Origin: an archaeon
GTDB taxonomy: Archaea; Thermoproteota; Thermoprotei_A; Marsarchaeales; Marsarchaeaceae
Assembly: GCA_021817005.1 (NCBI GenBank)
Contig: JAKAWJ010000006.1
Span: forward strand, 23,025 to 87,024
DNA length: 64,000 nucleotides
Direction of reading: 5' to 3'
Made by a program: the position numbers and the translations under genes. Shown piece after piece: positions 17,609 through 27,599 of the stretch. Below the pieces are notes generated by a model. That model was not told where the DNA came from. It was given only the letters and a program-made list of their open reading frames with translations, and searched no databases. How positions within the stretch are numbered: the stretch's first letter is position 1; the number at the start of each line of letters is the position of its first letter.

Positions 17609-18718
17609 TTGGCGGAGGACGAGATACTTCTGCCTGGGGCCACTGATCTCCATGTCCACCTGCGAGACTGGGAAGAGTCCTACAAGGAAACTGTGAGTAG
17701 CGGCACCCTTGCAGCACTTTCAGGAGGAGTGACAACAGTCGTCGAGATGCCAAACACGAAACCCCCAATAGATAATCCCGAGGCTCTCTCAAAGCGGCTT
17801 GAACTCCTTGAGTCGGATAGCTATGTCGACTGTGCAGTACATGTCGGACTGCCGAGAGAGCTGCAAATCCTATCGGCTATGAGGAGGGAAGGAGCTATCG
17901 GAGTAAAGCTTTACCCGAAGGATTTTCCGAGGCTTCGGGAAGCCTTTCGGGCGGCGCATGACCAATCCCTGAAGCTAGCCGTCCATGCAGAAGATCCGGA
18001 AGCTCTTGTGCAGGACCCAGTAGGCCCACGAGCAGAGGAAAATGGAGTAAAGGAGGTTTGCAAAGTTGCCTCCCGGGTTGGGAATGTAAGATTTTGCCAT
18101 GTGTCACTCGCGAGTTCGGTGTCGGCAATAGCCGAACTGAAGTCGCACACCAATGGTGTGTCCTTCGAGGTAACTCCGCACCATGCTCTGCTTAGCTGCG
18201 GACCGGACTACAGACAGTTGCCCCCGAGTCTGAACGTACGTCCTCCGCTGAGAAGAGAGTGCGATAGAATTGCTATGTTTGAGACCCTTCGCAATGGAAT
18301 AGCCGACTTCTACGCTACAGATCATGCCCCTCATACTGCTAGCGAAAAGGAGAGCCAGAATGCTCCGCCCGGTCTCAGGTCACTGAAGTTCGCTTACCCG
18401 CTTCTGCTCACAGAGCTGCAGGACGTGGCGATGGCCTGCAGGCTTTACTGTGAGAGACCTGCTGCGTATCTCGGAGAAACAAAGGGGAAAATTGAGCCAG
18501 GGATGATTGCCGATCTCGTCGTCTTTCGGACACGAACGCGACCTGACGGCCAAGAGCCGGAAGCAAACTCTAATGAATTCGATATAGTTGAGACTGGACC
18601 ATTTGTCGGGAGAAGACTTGGGTACAAGGTAGAGCAAGTCTACAAGGGAGGTGTGCTCTCGTACTCGTCCGAAACCGGACCGCTCGCGAAGCGTGGAAGG
18701 CGTGAACACAGTGCGTAG
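17609..18718 (+). CDS. pyrC: Dihydroorotase, N-terminus disrupted or non-canonical start
   Basis: 369 residues from TTG 17609. It closes carbamoyl aspartate to dihydroorotate. Metal motifs are complete: GATDLHVHLRD (His-x-His), IGVKLYPKD (bridging carboxy-Lys), HAEDPE, RFCHVSLASS and FYATDHAPHT (catalytic Asp). The C-terminus has the composite beta-sandwich (KIEPGMIADLVVF, PFVGRRLGYKVEQVYKGG). Coding similarity clearly extends upstream in the same frame (SLVDGRLVRATIEIRGGRIARVD at about 17508-17576), the matching N-terminal strand set of type I dihydroorotases. That extension has no ATG, GTG or TTG. GTG 17478, which overlaps the pyrK stop, would serve if one T were added in the run at 17485-17488. 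So either a frameshift, a sequence error or an unusual start codon is present. The stop overlaps pyrD. Confidence 0.9.
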   Translation: MAEDEILLPGATDLHVHLRDWEESYKETVSSGTLAALSGGVTTVVEMPNTKPPIDNPEALSKRLELLESDSYVDCAVHVGLPRELQILSAMRREGAIGVKLYPKDFPRLREAFRAAHDQSLKLAVHAEDPEALVQDPVGPRAEENGVKEVCKVASRVGNVRFCHVSLASSVSAIAELKSHTNGVSFEVTPHHALLSCGPDYRQLPPSLNVRPPLRRECDRIAMFETLRNGIADFYATDHAPHTASEKESQNAPPGLRSLKFAYPLLLTELQDVAMACRLYCERPAAYLGETKGKIEPGMIADLVVFRTRTRPDGQEPEANSNEFDIVETGPFVGRRLGYKVEQVYKGGVLSYSSETGPLAKRGRREHSA

Positions 18719-19634
18719 GCCCATAGACCTCAGAGCAAAAGTGGGCAGACTCCAATTGGATTCACCCTTTATGCTCGCTTCAGGAATCTTGGGAAACGAG
18801 CACTCGCTGATAATGCGCGCTTACAGAGCGGGCGCTAGCGCGGTCGTGACAAAGACGGTCTTCAATAATGCAAGGAATGGTTACACGCCGCCGATATATT
18901 TTGAAAACGAATACTATGCCCTAAACGCAGTTGGTCTACCTGGCAGCGGAGTAGAACACTTTTCGGAGGAACTGGCGCTTGTCAAGGAAGAATCCAAGCC
19001 GCTGATTGCAAGCGTCGGGGGCACGAGCCCCGAAGAGTTTTCTGGGGTCGCCCAGCGGGTAATTGACGCAGGAGCGGATGCGGTAGAGCTGAATCTCTCG
19101 TGCCCGCATGTGGCAGGAACAGGTTCTGAAATCGGAAGCAAGCCGGACTTGGTAAAAGAGGTAGTGCTCGCCGTTCGTGATGCGTTACCTCGGGCCCTTA
19201 TATTTGCCAAACTCACACCGAATACGCACGACATTGGCGAGCTGGGTAAAGCAGCGGTAGAGGGGGGAGCAGACGGCCTGACCGCGGTAAACACCTTACG
19301 CGGCACGGGGTTTGACGTCACTCTCCGCGCTCCGCTCCTTAGTCACGGTTACGGCGGCGTATCTGGCCATGCACTGCATCCAGTAGCGCTCTACGCCGTT
19401 CAGAACCTGCGGACTGTTCTCCCCGATACCCCAATCATCGGCGTAGGCGGGGTATACTCTATCGAAGATGCCCTGGAATTTTTTATTGCAGGCGCAGACG
19501 CCGTGCAAATTGGTACGGCGATAAGAAAGAGGGGGCTAAAGATCTTTGGCGAGCTCAGGGATGATCTGGCCACGAGACTCAGGAATGCAAGAGCGAGTGA
19601 TTTTCTGAAATTCAAAAAGGAACTCAGGATTTGA
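18702..19634 (+). CDS. pyrD: Dihydroorotate dehydrogenase, class 1B catalytic subunit
   Basis: 310 residues from GTG 18702. It oxidises dihydroorotate to orotate with FMN. Visible blocks: SPFMLASGILGN at the N-terminus, AVVTKTVFNNARNGYTPP, ELNLSCPHVAGTG, FAKLTPNTHDI and AVNTLRGTGFD. GVGGVYSIEDALEFFIAGADAVQIGTA is the phosphate-binding end. GTG 18702 is preferred to GTG 18651 because GGAAGG lies seven bases upstream and the family N-terminus fits. It overlaps the end of pyrC by 17 bases. Together with pyrK it makes an NAD-linked type 1B enzyme. It is the last intact gene of the operon; the katG remnant follows two bases later. Confidence 0.93.
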   Translation: MNTVRRPIDLRAKVGRLQLDSPFMLASGILGNEHSLIMRAYRAGASAVVTKTVFNNARNGYTPPIYFENEYYALNAVGLPGSGVEHFSEELALVKEESKPLIASVGGTSPEEFSGVAQRVIDAGADAVELNLSCPHVAGTGSEIGSKPDLVKEVVLAVRDALPRALIFAKLTPNTHDIGELGKAAVEGGADGLTAVNTLRGTGFDVTLRAPLLSHGYGGVSGHALHPVALYAVQNLRTVLPDTPIIGVGGVYSIEDALEFFIAGADAVQIGTAIRKRGLKIFGELRDDLATRLRNARASDFLKFKKELRI

Positions 19635-19636
19635 GA

Positions 19637-21648
<2,012 letters not shown>

Positions 21649-21726
21649 AAACTCGGTGTCCATGATGGGTCGATCAAGTTCTAGCTCATCCCCTGAGCGA
21701 ACTATTCCAGTAACGGTAGCAAAGCT

Positions 21727-21738
21727 CTAAAATCCGTA
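21727..21738 (+). promoter_or_regulatory. TATA-like element for aldo/keto reductase
   Basis: CTCTAAAATCC, centred about 27 nt before TTG 21760, points to leaderless initiation there. Confidence 0.45.
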
Positions 21739-21759
21739 TTGAGTGGTTGGCGTGAAAAC

Positions 21760-22707
21760 TTGCGATACCAAGAAATACCTGGTACCTCATTAAGGCCTTC
21801 GAAGATATGCTTGGGCTCGAACAATTTCGATGGCCAAGTCTCGCATAGCGATGCAATTCGTATAATCCAAAAGTCACTTGAGCTCGGACTGAATATTATT
21901 GATACTGCAAACGTCTATACCCAGGGAAGGTCGGAGAAAACCATTGGGGACGCAGTTCACGGACAAAGGGACGATGTAATTATCGCAACAAAAGTGGGTA
22001 TGGAGGTAGGGGACGACTCGGAGGGCAGTGGACTTTCGCCAACTCATATAGCCTCGCAGCTCGCAAAGAGCCTCAGCAGACTTCAGACGAGCTACATCGA
22101 TATCTATTATATGCATAGACCCGACCCCCACACTCCGCTCGAAGTGAGCTTGGAGGCCCTCTCAGCTCACGTAGACAAGGGGAGCATCCGCTATATCGGC
22201 TGTTCAAATTTCGGCGCAGAGGAAATACGCGAGGCTGAAAGGATTTGCAGGGACCGCGGTTTTCCCAGAATCGTGGCTCTCCAGCCCAGGTACAATCTGC
22301 TTGACAGATCTGCGGAGAGCACTCTCTTCCCGCTCGCAAAGTCAAAGGGGTTGGGAGTTTTCACGTATTCTCCGTTGTCAGGAGGATACCTGACTGGCAA
22401 GTACGCGGGAAGCAGCACTCCGCCTCAAGGGAGCCGGGCGGCCCATAGCTCTCGTTACGCAGAGCGAATCAAGCAGTTAGATGGTGGCGGGTTGTTGCGA
22501 AAGCTTGGAGAAATTGCTTCTAGCGTCGGAATATCTCCAAAGGACCTCGCCCTAGCCTGGGTGCTTCATAACGATGCGGTTACTGCACCAATTGTTGGCG
22601 CGTCAACTGTCGAGCAGGTAGAGTCGAATTGCAGGGTTACCGAACTGAACGTGCCCGGTTGGGTTTTTGAGGAGCTGGATAGAGCGAGCGCGGTTCCGAA
22701 CTCTTGA
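21760..22707 (+). CDS. Aldo/keto reductase
   Basis: 315 residues from TTG 21760; an upstream in-frame TTG at 21739 lies between the TATA-like element and the predicted transcript start and is less likely. It is a TIM-barrel NADP(H) oxidoreductase: ICLGSNNFDG, NIIDTANVYTQGRSEKTIG (catalytic Asp and Tyr), VIIATKVGM (catalytic Lys), YIDIYYMHRPD (His), GCSNFGAEE, LQPRYNLLDR, VFTYSPLSGGYLTGKY and PIVGASTVEQVESN (NADP end). The tetrad Asp-Tyr-Lys-His is complete. It belongs to the voltage-gated potassium channel beta/YajO-like branch. The physiological aldehyde or ketone is not predictable. It follows the katG remnant with its own promoter. Confidence 0.9.
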   Translation: MRYQEIPGTSLRPSKICLGSNNFDGQVSHSDAIRIIQKSLELGLNIIDTANVYTQGRSEKTIGDAVHGQRDDVIIATKVGMEVGDDSEGSGLSPTHIASQLAKSLSRLQTSYIDIYYMHRPDPHTPLEVSLEALSAHVDKGSIRYIGCSNFGAEEIREAERICRDRGFPRIVALQPRYNLLDRSAESTLFPLAKSKGLGVFTYSPLSGGYLTGKYAGSSTPPQGSRAAHSSRYAERIKQLDGGGLLRKLGEIASSVGISPKDLALAWVLHNDAVTAPIVGASTVEQVESNCRVTELNVPGWVFEELDRASAVPNS

Positions 22708-22810
22708 TAACCTCTCCCGGAGCCCAAGTGCTATACCTTCCCAAGTATCTGCAAATCCACACAGTTCATCTGGTTCTCCGTGGACTGCTGGACGCGGCCC
22801 TTCTGTAATT

Positions 22811-22818
22811 GCTTATAC
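22811..22818 (+). promoter_or_regulatory. TATA-like element for amidohydrolase
   Basis: GCTTATAC, centred about 31 nt before TTG 22846. It supports the short start over the longer open frame from 22780, which begins upstream of the element. Confidence 0.45.
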
Positions 22819-22845
22819 GGCGGTTCAGAGTTTGGTGACACGATT

Positions 22846-24147
22846 TTGACATTGCAGGCAGAGAGAAATCCGGACGGAACGCATCCGGTCGCTATCAAAG
22901 GAGCGACGCTGATTGACGGAACAGGGGCGGAGCCGATTCCTGACTCGTGCATTGTAATCGAGAACGGGAAAGTCTCGGCAGTGGGGCGACTTTCTGACAC
23001 TGATATTCCCGCGGGCGCAGAAACCCTCGACGCGCGTGGGATGTTTGCGTTGCCGGGATTGATTGATTCTCACCTCCATCTTGCGGGGATGGCAACGGAT
23101 AACTTTCTCTATGAGGGTATGGTCGTTCCCGCAGGGGTGAAGCTTCTCAGAGCAGCCGTAGACGCAAGGAAGCTTCTCGAAGCAGGGTTTACCACAGTCA
23201 AAGATTGCGGAGGGATTAATGCAGTCCATCTGCGACGCGCTATTTCTGAAGGATCGATAGAGGGGCCCGAAATCATTCCGGCGGGCTACCCTCTTTCCCA
23301 GACCTTTGGTCACGGAGACTCGCACTTCCAACCAATAGAATTCGTCGATGCAAGGACATCGAGGGTAGGAGAGTCGCTGCTTTGCGACGGAAAAGAAGAG
23401 TGCATCAAGGCTGCCCGGTACGCATTTCGGGAGGGTGCAATGTTCATCAAGGTGATGGCGAGCGGAGGTGTTCTGAGTGAAAGGGATAGACCGGAGCACT
23501 GGCAATTCAGCGTAGACGAACTCCGCGCCATAGTTGACGTGGCTGGGAGTGTAGGCTCATTCGTGACTGCACACTGCCAGTCTACCCAGGGCATGCACAA
23601 CTCAATCGATGCGGGAGTCAAAACTGTTGACCACGCATTCTTTCCTGATGAATGGGTGATTGACCAAGGAATTAAGCGGGGGACAATATTCGTACCAACT
23701 CTTTCAATAATGATGAGAATAAACGAGGGAGGTGTGGCTGCGGGCTTTCCCGAGTGGGGAGTTCGGAAATGCTCTGAATGCACGCCCGAAGTAATCAAAA
23801 ACATCAGAAAATTGCGTGACGCAGGCTGCATTTTGGCTGCAGGTACAGACTTCGCTGGATCTAAACTCACAGAGATGGGAACGAACGCTCTGGAGCTCGA
23901 GCTGCTGGTAAGGTTGTGCGGCTACTCTCCGAGCGACGCTCTGGTTGCCGCAACCAAGAATGCGGCCGCGGCCTGCGGGCTTTCTGAATCAAAGGGTACC
24001 CTGAAGGCAGGAAAGGATGCAGATCTCATTATCGTAGCCCGGAATCCGCTCAAAGACATTAGCGCCCTCCAGGATTTGGAAAATATAAAGCTGGTAGCAA
24101 AGAAGGGTGTGATAAAGGTGAACAGAGGGGTAAAGCTTGGCATCTAG
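22846..24147 (+). CDS. Metal-dependent amidohydrolase (prolidase/imidazolonepropionase-like)
   Basis: 433 residues from TTG 22846. It shows the amidohydrolase composite fold: VAIKGATLIDGTG and a beta-sandwich, then LPGLIDSHLHLAG (His-x-His), FIKVMASGG (bridging Lys), VTAHCQSTQGMHNSIDAGVKTVDHAF (two His), ILAAGTDFAG (catalytic Asp) and LKAGKDADLIIVARNPLKD at the end. This branch includes Sgx9260-type Xaa-Arg or Xaa-Pro dipeptidases and other arginine carboxypeptidase-like enzymes, so peptide or hydantoin-like substrates are plausible. It is 138 bases downstream of the aldo/keto reductase but has its own TATA-like element. Confidence 0.88.
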   Translation: MTLQAERNPDGTHPVAIKGATLIDGTGAEPIPDSCIVIENGKVSAVGRLSDTDIPAGAETLDARGMFALPGLIDSHLHLAGMATDNFLYEGMVVPAGVKLLRAAVDARKLLEAGFTTVKDCGGINAVHLRRAISEGSIEGPEIIPAGYPLSQTFGHGDSHFQPIEFVDARTSRVGESLLCDGKEECIKAARYAFREGAMFIKVMASGGVLSERDRPEHWQFSVDELRAIVDVAGSVGSFVTAHCQSTQGMHNSIDAGVKTVDHAFFPDEWVIDQGIKRGTIFVPTLSIMMRINEGGVAAGFPEWGVRKCSECTPEVIKNIRKLRDAGCILAAGTDFAGSKLTEMGTNALELELLVRLCGYSPSDALVAATKNAAAACGLSESKGTLKAGKDADLIIVARNPLKDISALQDLENIKLVAKKGVIKVNRGVKLGI

Positions 24148-24793
24148 CAATTCTTGAACTTATTTGTCCCAAGCGTGTTCGAGATCTCCGAATTCGCTCC
24201 AGATAGCGATCCACTGAAGAGCCGGTAGTACCCAATGCTGCACTTGCTGCCAGAAGAGAGTTCGGCAGATTAGGTAAATTGCGCCTACGTGAATACCAGC
24301 TGAATCTGGTCCGTAGGACACCAAAGGCCCGGAGAACGCTCAAGATAACCAAGCTGGGAAGAGCTCCGGATGTGTTGTCCAGCTTACGGAGAAATGCTGC
24401 CCGCTCGCCATCCAAAGCCTGAACTCAAGGCACGCGCGCTCACAGCTGTTCGAGAATCAGTCCGTGGTCGAACAGCTAGGAAGGACCAGCAGTAGACTCA
24501 CATCCTGTGAGACACCAAGTCTATCCCTGCCACCCAGAAGGAGGCTCAGGCCATATCACCTTTGAGCCTAACTCAGATAGTGGCACGCCTGGAGGTTTCG
24601 TCTCTATCCCGGATAGAGCGAGACTGTTCTAGTCTAAGAACATAATCGCCCGGGTGTGAACTGCACAACCTAGCACTCCAGAAAAGGAAAATCTGTTTAC
24701 ACAGTTCGCTCGGTGCCGCACCTTGATGACCGTCGCTGCTACGCCGGCCATGCTTCAAAATGTCACTTGCAGTGGCAGGGCGAATACATGGCG
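24148..24793. other. Intergenic with possible decayed frame
   Basis: About 645 bases between convergent genes. From about 24222 to 24422 one plus-strand frame reads as an Arg/Leu-rich coding-like stretch (for example KLRLREYQLNLVRR) but has no ATG or GTG at its head and ends at TGA. The rest has stops in all frames. I treat it as non-coding or remnant sequence. Confidence 0.4.
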
Positions 24794-26761
24794 TTACGGA
24801 CTGAGTTGGAAACCAAAGGTAGTGGCGTAACTACTCAGGAGTTCTTTTACGCGAGGGTCTGATCTGACATCCGCGAATAATGGATCCCATCGAATAAGTG
24901 AAATGTTAGTCGTGTGTTCCTTGGCTGACCTGAGCATGAGTTCGAAGAACTTTTCCTTTTCACCCATCGCCAGATGTATTGTGCCACTGCTAAAAGCCAT
25001 GTTCTGCATTTTGTCTAGTTCGGCTATCATCTCTCGAGCAGTTTTCTGATCTCCGGTGAGCGCGGCCAAAACCCCTCTACAGAAAAGCGTCTCGGATAAG
25101 CCCGGTCCCAGATGCTCGAGTTCTCTGGTCTCCTTCTCGGCATCCTCGTACTGCCCCTTACCCATATAATACATGGAAAGAGCCGCATGCGTGCGATACG
25201 GCTCCAAAGACATTGTCCTCTTCCAGTGCTCCAAGGCTTTTTTCTCATCCCCGGCGTAGTAATAGACTACGCCAAGCCGGGTCACGCATTCCGGATTAAG
25301 GGGGTCCAAGGCATACGCCTTCTCGAGTGCGGCCTCCGCCTCCTGAATATTGCCCGCACTGGTGAGCCAAACCCCCAGCATCAGGTATCCGTCGGAATAG
25401 TTCGGGTCGAGTTCAATCGCCCTCCTGATCTCCCGGACGCTTTCCCGCTCGTCGGCCATAAACATGACCAGCGCCAGAGCTGCATGGGACACGGCCAGAT
25501 CTGGGTCGAGCTGAATGGCCCTTAGCGCCGCGAGCCTGCCTTCTTCGATAGCTTTGGCAAACGGTACATACCCATGCAACGCGAGGTAAGCGTAGGACAC
25601 GCAAATCCCCGCGTGCGCGGCTGCGTACCGTGGGTCTCTCTGGGTCGCATTCAAAAACATCTGGAGCGCCTCCCTGTTGGGCTCTTCTTCAAGCCTGTGC
25701 AGAAGATGTACACCCTGCAGATAATAGGTGTAAGCTTCCATGTCCTCTGTGGGTTTCTTGGCGATCATGTTTCTTTCCCTTGCCGACAGCTTGACCCGCA
25801 GCTCCGAAACCACTCTCTCAGTTATTTCGTCCTGCACCGCGAAGATGTCGTCCAGTGTTCCGTCGTAGTGATCGGACCACACGTGGGCTTCGGTTGCAGT
25901 GTCGATAAGCTGAACCGTAACCCTCACCCTGTTGCCCGCTTTCCTGACGCTGCCTTCAACCAAGAATCCAACCTTCAGCTCCTGGGCAACCTGCGATGCC
26001 TTCTTTTTCTCCCCCTTATAGGTCATGATAGATGTCCGGGCAATGACTTCAAGGCCGCTCACATGTGCGAGCCTGTCGATGAGCTCTTCTGTAATCCCGT
26101 CGGCAAAGTATTCGTCGTCGCGGCTCGGACTCATGTTGACGAACGGGAGCACTGCCACCCGGTTACTCACCCGCCTCGTCACACCTTCAGATTGCGCACC
26201 CACGATATGACTATCATCCTCCCAAGGCATCACGATTTTGTAAACGTCGACCTGCGAACTCACACCCTTAAGCTGGATTGGCTCCAGCTTGACCATTCGC
26301 AAACGTACTTTGTTTCTGACCTGGTCGTATACCTGGCCGGATACGCACACGCCACCCGGCTGGCTAAGTGGCTGAATACGGGATGCGATATTCACAGTAT
26401 CTCCGAGTATATCGCCCTCAGAGTCCACCACGTCTCCCAGGTGTACGCCTATCCTCAGAACCATCCTCCACTCCTCCTTCGATGACGCGTTGTAGTCGTT
26501 GAGGAGCCGTTGAATCTCGACCGCGCAGTTCACCGCGTCCAGGGCACTTTCGAATTCAACGAGAAACGAGTCCCCGATCGTCTTGACTTCTCTCCCCTGG
26601 AACCTGATGAAAACCGGGCGTAGCAGCCTGTTATGCCTGTCCAAGACGCGCAGAGACTGGGCTTCGTCCAGCTGCGTCAGGGCGGTATAGCCCACTATGT
26701 CCGTGAACATCACAGCCGCTAGCCTCCTGCTCTGCGACACCGCTACGACCGGTTTCTGCAC
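24794..26761 (-). CDS. Class III nucleotide cyclase with TolB-like domain and TPR repeats
   Basis: 655 residues. Residues 11-185 form a class III cyclase catalytic domain: VMFTDIVGYTAL (metal Asp21), VKTIGDSFLVEF (Lys60 and Asp64) and LGDTVNIASRI (Asp121, Asn124, Arg128). The Lys/Asp pair favours ATP, so it should make cAMP. Residues about 206-330 resemble the TolB N-terminal/FlgO-type domain (VAVLPFVNMS, YFADGITEELIDRL, VEGSVRKAGNRVRVTVQLID). Residues about 340-620 hold TPR repeats (AAHAGICVSYAYLAL, YSDGYLMLGVWLTSAGN and similar). There is no membrane segment. This architecture is common in bacteria, for example rhizobia, and sporadic in archaea, so transfer is plausible. Start at the reverse-strand codon 26761; no partner effector is nearby. 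Confidence 0.9.
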   Translation of the reverse strand: MQKPVVAVSQSRRLAAVMFTDIVGYTALTQLDEAQSLRVLDRHNRLLRPVFIRFQGREVKTIGDSFLVEFESALDAVNCAVEIQRLLNDYNASSKEEWRMVLRIGVHLGDVVDSEGDILGDTVNIASRIQPLSQPGGVCVSGQVYDQVRNKVRLRMVKLEPIQLKGVSSQVDVYKIVMPWEDDSHIVGAQSEGVTRRVSNRVAVLPFVNMSPSRDDEYFADGITEELIDRLAHVSGLEVIARTSIMTYKGEKKKASQVAQELKVGFLVEGSVRKAGNRVRVTVQLIDTATEAHVWSDHYDGTLDDIFAVQDEITERVVSELRVKLSARERNMIAKKPTEDMEAYTYYLQGVHLLHRLEEEPNREALQMFLNATQRDPRYAAAHAGICVSYAYLALHGYVPFAKAIEEGRLAALRAIQLDPDLAVSHAALALVMFMADERESVREIRRAIELDPNYSDGYLMLGVWLTSAGNIQEAEAALEKAYALDPLNPECVTRLGVVYYYAGDEKKALEHWKRTMSLEPYRTHAALSMYYMGKGQYEDAEKETRELEHLGPGLSETLFCRGVLAALTGDQKTAREMIAELDKMQNMAFSSGTIHLAMGEKEKFFELMLRSAKEHTTNISLIRWDPLFADVRSDPRVKELLSSYATTFGFQLSP

Positions 26762-27557
26762 GGCCTTAGTCGCTTAAATATTTCGCCATGGCAAGCAGCG
26801 TCAGAAGTCCGCAAGCTTTGAATTAATCCAGTCGGCGAATGATCTCGTCTTTACTCTTACGGTCCAAGAGAAAAAATTATAAAATGGTAAAATTTTCTGG
26901 GAAAGATATCGAAAAGACTGAACCCATGGAGATTTCCGCTTGCGAGCCTCCAACCAAAATTGTAATCGCCGCGAAGAGTGAAGACCAAACCATGGTCCAA
27001 CCTTCGGGCTGAAGATATTCTAGCTCTGCGTGCAGCGCAATTTTACGCATCCCAAAGATGACATAGCGAATACAGCCATGATGTCTTTATGGCGCCCTTA
27101 AGGTCTGGTTGTCTCTTTTTTGCAGGCAGAGTATGGCCGAAATCAATAGATACAACTGAGTCATGCTTCCGCATGCGAATCAAGAAGGCGCCTTCCACCG
27201 AATTCAAGAGACTCTCGGCTTCTATTAATGACCCATCATAACCCGGCGCTGCAGCTCTTTTTATGCTTGATAGGATACACGCGGTGCATCATGGTCTCCG
27301 GGATAATGATCTATTAGAGCGCGTGAATCCGTGTGCCCGTGGTGCAATTTCAAGAGCGTTGCAAAGAGTGGCACATGCATCAGGAAGCTCGAGAGAGATG
27401 GAGTGGCTAGTTGACATCGGCAAAGAGATGTCCTTCCAGGAACACTGGGTGGGAGTAGATATCCAGATGAGTACTGCCTACAGTTCGAGAGGGAAACGAT
27501 TGGAAAGGGCTGATGCGGTAGGGACATAACCATTCTTTGGCGACACGGCTGACGCAC
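26762..27557. other. Long intergenic region
   Basis: About 800 bases between the divergent cyclase and P450 genes. The part near 26860-26900 is AT-rich (AAAAAATTATAAAATGGTAA), a good place for the cyclase promoter. An 88-codon plus-strand frame at 27263-27529 starts with ATG and has one weak amphipathic helix but no family resemblance. I see no RNA gene. Confidence 0.4.
27263..27529 (+). CDS. Doubtful small ORF
   Basis: 88 residues from ATG, ending 70 bases before the P450. Residues 17-60 (DLLERVNPCARGAISRALQR and following) could form helices. No motif is recognised, and an equally long open frame covers the opposite strand. Reported only because it fills a gene-free gap. Confidence 0.2.
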   Translation: MLDRIHAVHHGLRDNDLLERVNPCARGAISRALQRVAHASGSSREMEWLVDIGKEMSFQEHWVGVDIQMSTAYSSRGKRLERADAVGT

Positions 27558-27571
27558 TAAAAATTAAATAC
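27558..27571 (+). promoter_or_regulatory. TATA-like element for P450
   Basis: TAAAAATTAAATAC, centred about 35 nt upstream of ATG 27600. It is the strongest TATA-like sequence in the window. Confidence 0.5.
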
Positions 27572-27599
27572 TGGGAGCATCGTTGCAGCCTGTTTTAAA

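Noticed and set aside
25574..26485. 303-residue plus-strand frame
   Set aside because: Antisense to the cyclase catalytic and TolB-like regions, whose motifs are unambiguous.
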